This document shows, piece after piece, positions 54,851 to 64,000 of a DNA stretch of 64,000 nucleotides. The translations under genes and the position numbers were made by a program. This DNA is from Psettodes erumei (Eukaryota > Chordata > Actinopteri > Pleuronectiformes > Psettodidae), in the NCBI GenBank assembly GCA_016785225.1, contig JAFBJZ010000357.1, forward strand, positions 3,588,501 to 3,652,500. The letters run 5' to 3'. The notes under the pieces are model-generated. The model made no database searches. It was not told the origin of the DNA and worked only from the letters and a program-made list of their open reading frames with translations. The number at the start of each line of letters is the position of its first letter. Position 1 is the stretch's first letter.

Positions 54851-57222
54851 ATCTTTAAAATCAAGCACCTTGACCTGCTTTACAACTGAAATGCTTGGAT
54901 TTCTTACACTGCTCATTAATAATGTATAGGGTTAGGGTTAGCTTGTAGCATTCTGAGGAATTTAACCCACCAGTCATATTTTATCTGTTCTTCCTTGTGT
55001 CCTTCATTGCACCCTCTATGTTCACCTGCTGTGTAAAGCTGCATCAGGCATCAGTCCAGATTTGAATATTTACTCTGCACCCTGCCAGAACCTGCTACCA
55101 CCTCTGATCCACCGCTGATTAGCTTTCGGACAAGTTTTGCAAATATATGTGGTAGTGCAGTTCATAGTCCTGACACGTTTTCTCCGTTTTGGTCTGAGAC
55201 AAAAATCATTTCTACCTCAGAATCCCTAATCCTCTGCTTTGTTGTCAAGGAAACCAGCCAAGTGAGCACTGATCAAATCAGAGGTGTTGATCCTTGCTGC
55301 ATTTTGACAATAAAAATCATTTAGTGTCAGAGCCTCAACTGTAATTAATTTTAGATAATGCTTCAGATCAGTAAGCTGTGTTTGTGGCATCAGGCTGCAT
55401 CGGGACTTTTCACACTAAAGCAGCGTGTGCCTTTTTCTTTCCAGCCTCTGACATGTCAGCGCTGAAGTTCAGAAGCGCGTGCTGAGAACAAGAAACTGCC
55501 GGAGAGATTGAAGAGGTGTCAGCACGACGTGCACAGGCGCGAGGGGAAGTACATCCACCTCCTGCCAAACTTTCTGTTCATTGTCATGTGCTGGATCCTC
55601 AAATACAGTTAATGAGTGGGATAATGAGACGAGAGATTAAAAAGTCACAGCCACACTGTTGTCGCCACAGGATTTGTTTTGGTTGCTCATGCAGAAAAAG
55701 TGAGCAGCGTTGCAGTTCAAGCACAGGAAAATCTCCTGCAAAATATAATTGTATTGTATGCTTGTTTCCTCATTATACTTACTGATTAACCCTTCTCTGT
55801 ACTGTTTTTCCATTTTCTGACTTGTGGCTTACATTGCCAGTCAGTGGGACTGAAGTTAACATCAATTTCACCCTCAATTAAAGGGATTTTGAGACTGCAC
55901 AGAGGTCTGCAGCCACTTACATATCACCATCACTGAGACTGCTGAAGAGACTGTCATAACGACATGGTGGAGAAATAACAGCAGATGGAGGGATGAGCGA
56001 GAGGGGAGTTCATCCCAAGAGACTTTGAAGCTAGTGAGCAACATAGTGATACACAAATGAGCTTAATTATATTTACGAGACCTTGATTAATTAGCCCAGC
56101 AGAACATTCAGCGTCTCCTTCAGGTCAGCAGCCAGACACATAATATTGATTTGAATTTAGCAGTGTTTACCCGTTAAACATCCAGTAGGCCTGCAGCCAA
56201 GCCAGACTATGCTGGTACAGTTGAGAATCATCTCTAAAGTCAAAAAAAGAAAAAGGAAATATAAATGAAGATTTGGTGGGTTTTATAAAATGTATTTACT
56301 CCCACTGGAATCATTTGCATCAAATGATGGAGAACTCGCCTTAGTGTGCTTCATCTTTGAATTCAAAGTGTCGCCTGAAAGAGGGCCACCACTGCAGAGA
56401 TATGCTTAAACAGAGGCAGGTGTGTATAAACCTGTTACCTCTCGGCATGCCTGCGAGGCTTTCCACTTTACAATATCGGCACAGCTTGAGGTTGTTTGTG
56501 GATATTTCCTCATGGATTTTTCATAAAGGGAGATAGACAGGAAAGCAACAAAAGGTCCCTGCATAAAGATGAATTAAAGACAGTGAAGAATGTATCTTAG
56601 AGCTCTTGGCCACCAGGGTCCCTAGCTTGGACCTTAACTGAATAATGATTCTAGCTCAATATGCTGCAAACATCAGGCTGTGTCTCTGGGCATCTAGTTA
56701 ACAGACAACAACAAGACAATTATAACCAATATGTATTTTCAAAAAATGAACATTTAAATATCTTTTGCACTAAAACAACAGGAGTGGGACGTCCTGAAAG
56801 TGTTCAGAAGAATGGAGAATTGAACATCTACACATCCAGAACAGCCCAACCCAATGTGGAAGATTGTGTGATATTGTCAAAAACTCCAGAACAGCTACCA
56901 AATAGATGTTGTAGTGAGTTTGCTTTGTCAGCAACAAAAAATCTGTTTACAAAATGCATGATATACATAACTTTCCTATGGGATGTGAGGAGACAATCTG
57001 TAGAAAAACGTTTTTGTTTTAGAACATCATTCATGTGCAGATATCTGGTTTCTTAAATGTCAGAAAAGCCAGTGTTGTCAGTGATTCCCATGTTTGTCGG
57101 CAGCAACACTGAACCCCTGCACAAAATAAACATGCACACAACCTCGGCTAATCACGCTCTCTGACCTTTATGGTGAAAATGTGAAGCACAAACTCTCTCA
57201 GAGGGCTCTGAGAATCGAAAAA

Positions 57223-57225
<3 letters not shown>

Positions 57226-57260
<35 letters not shown>
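57226..57260. repeat. (GT)n microsatellite, 35 bp
   Basis: Pure GT tract in the gene-free downstream region; another of 31 bp lies at 59407-59437. Confidence 0.97.
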
Positions 57261-57262
<2 letters not shown>

Positions 57263-58353
57263 GCACCACTGCAGCATGAGGCATGAATTGATAATGTAGC
57301 TGAGCGGTTTCTCGCTTCTGACACCAAAGTAAGATGAATATACGCTCTTCTCCTCATCCCACCCTGAGCTGTTGTTTGCAGCTCCAAGGTGTGTTTGTGT
57401 GGGTCTTTGTGTGCAGTTGTCCTCATGCCTAAAAGCCCACCTGCGGGCTGTGGAAGCAAATGAAAAGCATGCTGGAGTGAACTTGTGCAATCCTAAGAGG
57501 GGTTCGATGGTCTGCAGTACCACGTGGAGCCATTCTCAGCTGGATACAGTTCATCTGAACAGTTTCCTTTAATACATTTCATTAACACCTCGTCTTTAGT
57601 CACCTCCAGCTGACTGGAAAACACACACTGACTTTTATCTCTCTGTCTCACACACTCATACACACTCAGGCACTTCCAGAGTCCTGTAGCCCTTCTTCAG
57701 TTGTGCGAGAGCTGTCGTGCTTCGCTGTGTCTGATTACCGCCCTCCGGCCCCTCCCTTCAAGTTTATCACCAATTACTGCTCCTCGAGGAAAGAAAAAAT
57801 AGGGAAAAAGGCCCTTCTCTTCATCCCCATAGCAACCGCTCTCCTCTTCTCCTTTTCTGCACAATCAATCAGATGACGACTGTCTACTGTAGCTGTCCTG
57901 CCCCAGCTCAGCTGAAGGGGAGACGTACGGTGCAGGGACCAAATATCACTTTCAGAGGTCTGGTGTGTAAGCTATTTTTGGTCATCTTCGCCCACGGTGT
58001 CTCCGCCTGTCCCTCCATCTCTTTCTTTTTTTCCTTCTTTCTGCTTGTTCCTCTAGTCACCTCTAACTGACAAAACATAATGTAGAGAGCAAGCACTAAA
58101 AATAAAGCTTTCCCATCTTTCCTGACAAAATCTAGAAATCCGTGTGTGTTACTCATGATACATGAATATTCAGCCATGCATCATTTTCGCTGCTGGTGTA
58201 CTTGTATCTTTTATTGCACTTTGAGTATTAACTATCTAAAGGAATAGTTATTGCACTAATTAACATGCTATACTATCTTGTTTCATACAAAAATGGAAGC
58301 ATAAAAAGGACTTTTATGAGGGGTCATGTGTCAGACTTTTTCCCGCTTCATAT

Positions 58354-58415
58354 TATTAGATTAGATTAATTTTATTAATCCCACAACGGGGAAATTCACA
58401 GTTGTGCACATTAGT
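58354..58415 (+). mobile_element. Teleost repeat fragment
   Basis: ttagattagattaattttat followed by taatcccacaacggggaaat, a widely seen teleost interspersed element end. Class uncertain. Confidence 0.45.
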
Positions 58416-59404
58416 TGTGCAGATGTGACAATGTTGTCATTCATCCCATCTGCCGCTCTGCAAAACACCCCCCACAAAACTAAGCTACAAAAATGTATGA
58501 TTTTTTTCTAAAATGTCAAACTTTACTCATACTGTAGAATTCCAAAGCAGATCTGGATGAGTGATGGCTGAAGGTATAAAATATAAATGTCCTTCCATCT
58601 TCGTTCATCTCAAATCTGCCTCTGTCTTCCCCGCTCCCTGTCTCTTCTGATGTTCGATTTTTTTAAAGTCTTCTCCTCCTTCCCAGATCCCCGTCGTCTT
58701 TCTTTGACTTTATCTTTCACTCGGCCTGTTACTCACCAGCAGCAGACACGGAGAAATTGGAGAACATTTCGTGTCTGACACCCAGCTTATCGTGCAGATA
58801 CAATCACAGTGGAGGGACTCAGGAGGAGGTGGTGTTGGGGAAAAAAGCTGGCTGGAGGGAGGAAGAGAAGAAATTACAGAACGGGCAAAGAAAGGGAGAA
58901 TGGACAGGTGTGGAGGTATAGAATGGATACGGGATGTTACTGGAGGGAGTGGAAGAGGAAGATTGAAAAGAAAACACAAAGGTATGGAGAAATGGGGAAA
59001 GGAGAACGGGTTGAAATTGTGAAATGAACACTCACTGAAAGAAGGGGGTAGAAAAAATGGTGGTGATGAAGAAGAATAAGGCAGAGGTGATTAGAAACAG
59101 AGAAGTAAGAGGTGATGAATACAGAGAGACATAAAAGAAGGGGTTAACATGGCAGAGGAGGTGAAGAAAGAGTGTGATAGCAGAGCTGTATAGCCACACA
59201 ATAAAGATGTTTCATAATCACAACTGTTACTTTCCCAATAATGCTAAACAGGAAACCCAGTGAGATGAAATCAATGGAGGAGAGGGGAGGAAAGGAAGGA
59301 TTAGGCAGCTCTAGGGAGGAAGAGGAGGAAGGGAAAGCCTGGGAGACTATTGCTAATAGGTTAGTCACTCTAAAGATGCTGCGGGCAAGTGCACCACTAG
59401 TCAC

Positions 59405-59439
<35 letters not shown>

Positions 59440-60906
59440 TTATGAATGAGGGTGTAACAGGGTGTGCACGAGCTGACAACACAACAGCACAACTGACTGA
59501 CTGAGGAATATGCCCTTTAATCACTGTACAGTTTAATTAATTTTGATTGACTCGATGAACACACACACACACACACAGTGCTGCAGGGCACATGATGTCA
59601 CTGTATTATGATGTAAAGGCAACTGTAGCAGTCACAGTGCCAACTGTGTGCTTGCAAACACAATTCTCTTCTGACGCAGCGACAGAAATAAAACTTATCT
59701 CTTTAAACATCTTTCTTTAATCTCCCTCTCATTTCTCCCTCTTTTTCTGCTCCCTCGGGCACACAGACACGCTACAATCTCATGTTTGTGTATTTCTGAC
59801 GTCTTAATCCCTTGCCCGCTTCTGGACAGCCACTGTCATTACAAACTCATGTTGTGTGGACAGTGTTTAAACTGTCAGAGCTTCATTTTCAAATCTGGAC
59901 AAGCTCTCTCAGTTTTCCCAAGATGCTGACCGTGTGGGTGAATTTAAGGAGAACTGTGTATAAGAGGATGTAGTGAGGATATTCCCATCAGATGTGATGG
60001 TGCGGCCTTTGAAAACAGAAAATTATTGATTTACTTATGAAACAATGGACAGCAACATCATGACTGTCTCATGAATGTATCTCTAAAATATCAACATTTT
60101 CAACAGCTGAGAAAAGCAGCCCTGTTTTTATTGCATTATTCTCAGGATCGGCTCAACCCGTGTTAGAGGTTAGTTTATCAAAAACATGTAAACCTTCAGT
60201 TCATCTGAAACATTTTCTGAAATCTCCAAAATCAGAGATGAGTGAATTTCACTGATCAGTGATTATGTGCCTTTTTTGTGAGGGATAAGCATTTAATTTA
60301 TGACAAATTTATGACATGCTGCATGTCATTTCAAAGACTCACAAATAAGAATTCAGGGAGGGGTGCATATATTGCACCTATTACACCTCGAAGAACACTC
60401 ATGGTGTCCATCTTAGGTCCAAGAGAGCAATAAATGAAATATTTCTTGTGATTAACATGTTGGGGTCTGTTAGTTTGGTGGCACAGTTCATATCAAAACA
60501 TCCTGGAGATAAACATTGGAATCTGTCATCACCAGCCAGACCAAATGTCAGAAAACAATACAACTAAACACTGAATTGAAAGCCCCCATACAATCCAACA
60601 TTTTTACATTTTAAAAAAAAGGTCTCAGTGTGAAAACCTAGCAATAGCCCAGTCTTCATTTTTTTATTGTATGTGTTCGTGCACACCTGTGGGTATCATA
60701 TCATTATAAGCAGTGATAACAGTGGCTGAGCGTCAGTGCTGAGAAATAAGGCAAAGATGGTCACTGCACAGACAAAGGGAGGCCTTCATGCATTACATGT
60801 CTGCAGTTAGAATCACCCCTCTGAGCAAAAAGCAGCATGGGTGCTGTTCAGGGAGCAACAGACATAATAGAGACTATGCGGATGATGCAGCCACAGGGCC
60901 TTCTCT

Positions 60907-60908
<2 letters not shown>

Positions 60909-60976
<68 letters not shown>
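60909..60976. repeat. (GT)34, longest microsatellite in the window
   Basis: 68 uninterrupted bases of GT. Long pure GT tracts can adopt Z-DNA and are usually highly polymorphic. Confidence 0.98.
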
Positions 60977-60979
<3 letters not shown>

Positions 60980-61741
60980 GCACTCTGGGTTACATAAGTT
61001 GTTTGGGAAAAAGGCTCAACTCTGCACACAGTGGGGTGGGGGATCAAAAATACATTTTCCAAGGGCTGAAAATAACACAGATTGTATCCTGAGTCCCACA
61101 GACACTCACAGTAATTCCACTGTCTGTGAATGTCCAAACATCTCTGTCAGTTTTTTTTTTCATGTGTGCGGAACTTTTCACATTGTAGTCTAATCCTCTT
61201 TTCTCTCCTCATTTCACTCTTCTGAAAAAAAATCGCCACCGTCGTCCCTCTCCCCTCCAACTTCATCATTCGTTTCATTGTCTCGGCCGTGTACGTGCAC
61301 ACGTGGGTGCAGAGCTGTATGTTGCTGTGTGACATGCCAGGCTGTTAAGATAAGCTAAGCTGTAGAAAGATACTCTATCAGCTTCTTCCAACCAATGCCT
61401 ATCTGTGTGAGAGTCTGCGTGCTTAGGCATGTCGCATTGGACTTTAGGAATAATGCCTACTTTTATAGTTTGATACAAATCATACTTGTTTAAGGGAAGT
61501 CTAAAATGCAGGAGAGATGAAACTACTGTAATGGTTTGGTTTTCTTGTATTTACATAAATGCAAACATAGCTTGATTTAATGGTAGAGTTAGGCCTTGGT
61601 AACAGAAATTAGTCCTTGGAAGTTGAAGCATGGAAGCATTTTTTTCTTCTTTTTGAATATTTAGCTTAGTTAAATTGGGAAAATACATTTCTTTGCCTTC
61701 TTTCTGAGAAGTAAATGAGACTAATGCCACTCTCATATTGG

Positions 61742-61890
61742 TTCAAAATGGAACTTTATCCAAAAGTCTGTTAGCTTAGTTTAGCATAAAGACATGGAAA
61801 CAGCTCGCCAAGCTCTGTCCAAAGTTCATAAATCTCTCTGCTAGCACCTTTAAAGCCAACTAATAAACACATTACAGTATAGTTCATTCA
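61742..61890 (+). mobile_element. Degenerate percomorph interspersed repeat
   Basis: The order gttagcttagtttagcataa, agacatggaaacagctcgcc, aagctctgtccaaagttcat, ctagcacctttaaagccaac, taataaacacatta is one I recognise as very frequent in percomorph genomes. No coding potential. Confidence 0.55.
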
Positions 61891-62464
61891 TTTATTGTTT
61901 AAAGAATAATATAACAAATTTAATGTGTTGTTCCACATACGTAATGTAACTACTGTAACTATTTTTTGGCATCAACAGTACCCATACACTCAGCACTTCT
62001 GTGAAGCATTTCGTCAGGTAACCTCATGATGATGAAAAGACTCCAAGAGGTTACTGGCTGCTTTCACCAAGAAATAACTTTACGGCATGTACAGTAACTC
62101 CCTGCTTTCAGTCTCAGTGCTAAGCTTGTCACTCAAAGGCCCAGACACAGGAATGGTTATTGATTTCTTCACCTCTTCTTGCAAAGAAGGCACAAAGAAT
62201 CTAAAATTGCTTTAAAAGTTGCCCCGCAGCGACAAACCTAACCTTACCTCAGTGTGGCTGTGTTGACAGAGGATAACTCAAAGTTGTGACGACTTTCAGT
62301 ATTTTTGAGTAGAAGTGTTGCTATTGTTGGATTTTCTTTTATTGCCATTGATTGATTGTATTATGCTGGGAAACCAAGATGGCTCAGACTTGTTCATTGT
62401 ACAAAAGCAGACTGAGCCAGAGCTCAATGAATAACTTTGTTTCATCAGAACCAGTCACACTGAC

Positions 62465-62790
62465 TGTTCTGGACATGCAGGTGGAACTGGGGGCTGGACC
62501 GTCAGTAGATGAGGTGGATCGGGTTTTTGAGGTGCTGCCTGACAGGCCCAGCAGGCCCACGTGAACTGAGGGTTTGCTGTGAACGCCTCAAGGACTCTGT
62601 CAAGAATGATTTCAATTTTCATGGAGTCGGTTTGGACCCTGTTCAAAACCTCTGTCACGGAAGCAGCTGCATGGCTCTGTCGCCAGAAGGTGGTCAGTGC
62701 CTGTCGTGGTGGCAGCCAAAGAGCTAAAGGAGACGCTGACTGAGGACAGAGACGTTCCAAGTTCAGTTGGCCTGGATTGAGGAGGGGAAT
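62465..62790 (+). mobile_element. Possible decayed LINE fragment
   Basis: GC-richer than its surroundings, with short broken open frames on both strands, including PSVDEVDRVFEVLPDRPSRP and the phrase cagaaggtggtcagtgcctg tcgtggtggcagcc. These recall interdomain sequence of teleost non-LTR retrotransposons, but the family is not certain and stops interrupt every frame. Confidence 0.3.
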
Positions 62791-64000
62791 TGACAGGCCA
62801 TGAAATTAATGAAATCTGTGTGGATTTTGTTGAAAATAATAGCATATATGTGCTTACAATAGTATCACAACCAATAAATATCAGATTTAAAAAATTAAAG
62901 TAAACCTGCAGTATTCACCTTTTGTTCCAGTCAAACTACTTGGTAGTGACAAGTGTGACTTGAAAGGCATAAATGGTAGACACCTACAATGTGAACTATT
63001 TACAGAAAGGATCATAACTTGTAAAAAAGTTATGATCCAACTGTAATAGCAATAGTGATCCTCTTTCCCCACATCAGGAGACTGCAACACAGTATGCAGT
63101 TATGCACTCATGTTGGTTGGGACCATAGCAGTACATTAACAGGGATTAAAATAAAACTTTATTACTCATTTTGCTCATAAGTATTGTTGATATGCATTGA
63201 CATATTGATTGACACAGACATACACCAATCAGTTAATTCTCACTTAAAACAGTAGATGGTAGCAGTTGTTACTGCTGGGTCTGGCTTGGTTAAAGGGGTT
63301 AAACATATTCAAATGTTCCATTGTTTTAATGGGAACAACAGTGGTGAATAAATAGTATTGTTGCTCGATTTGAGAAATGAATCACTTTAATTTGGCTTCC
63401 TGATATCCATCAGCATCAGCAGCAAATGAATGAATGAGCATAGAAACAACATTACCAGGAAAAAAATGATGGGAAAGACTTGCTGACATGCAAAGACCTC
63501 CACACGCTACTATACATACTGGCAGCATGAGTATGTGTGGGCATGTGTAAATACTTTGTGTAAATGGAGGGGGCTGTTGTGCGTCTTAGGTACTCTTTTT
63601 TCAAGTATATTAATGGAAAGATAAGCACAACTGTCTCATATGATTTCCTTTAATTCCTGCTGCCAAATCAGCCAGCAGCCATCTGGCTCCCACAGGAAAC
63701 ACACATACACACACACAGATATTAACAAGCACACACTCACACAACCAACTCAGTGGGAATGAGAGTCTGAGGGCATGTAGTCAGAGAGAGGATATTATGA
63801 TGACGAGCCACAGTGACCATAACTCCCAGCTGATGGGGCAGTCAGACAGTTCATAGTCTTTCTCTCCTTTGCACACAAACACACAGTCGTACACCACTGA
63901 CAAGGCAAAGAGAAATGCCTGGGACTTTTTTAAAGTGTGGAGAACAAAGTAATGCATCAAGTCCTATTTTTGACTGTCTTTAAGCATTAGTAAAAACACC

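Larger units (their letters stand above)
52546..64000. other. Gene-free downstream sequence
   Basis: No recognisable exon on either strand over 11.4 kb. It contains diverged repeats (listed separately) and microsatellites. By mammalian gene order PDE2A would be expected further downstream on the + strand; none of its conserved GAF or phosphodiesterase segments is seen here. Confidence 0.7.

Noticed and set aside
54925..54942. gggttagggttag, telomere-like
   Set aside because: Only about two repeat units; chance or part of an old repeat.

Overview
The window looks like genomic DNA from a teleost fish, probably a percomorph. The evidence is intron-rich vertebrate genes, very abundant (CA)n/(GT)n microsatellites, and several interspersed sequences that I recognise from memory as common in percomorph genomes. 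Two protein-coding genes are present, both on the + strand and apparently complete: STARD10 (six coding exons, 171-13321) and ARAP1 (32 coding exons, 22870-49263). Every intron proposed has GT-AG ends and every exon junction keeps phase. The joined reading frames are exactly divisible by three: 308 residues for STARD10 and 1592 for ARAP1. The adjacent, same-direction order STARD10 then ARAP1 is the one known from mammals.

Layout: 1-13321 STARD10, with a 7.2 kb first intron. 13322-about 17300 is intergenic or STARD10 3' UTR, with a long pyrimidine-rich tract. About 17300-22776 is a CpG-rich stretch with several promoter-like segments and unresolved ARAP1 5' exons. 22777-49263 is ARAP1; the SAM exon is followed by a 2.7 kb intron, and a 6.9 kb intron lies between the ArfGAP and ankyrin parts and holds a CpG-rich segment. 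49264-about 52545 is the probable ARAP1 3' UTR. 52546-64000 is noncoding, with old repeats and microsatellites. In mammals the next gene is PDE2A, but none of its exons is visible here.

Function: STARD10 is a START-domain phosphatidylcholine/phosphatidylethanolamine transfer protein. ARAP1 is a phosphoinositide-responsive GTPase-activating protein (SAM, five PH domains, ArfGAP, ankyrin, RhoGAP, RA) that couples Arf and Rho signalling to endocytic trafficking. They are neighbours rather than parts of one pathway. No new multi-gene system is visible. The most interesting observations concern microsatellites placed where they can affect protein: the last STARD10 exon runs through a (CA)n tract, and three ARAP1 3' splice sites sit directly behind (TG)n tracts, one of which seems to have lost the ancestral acceptor.
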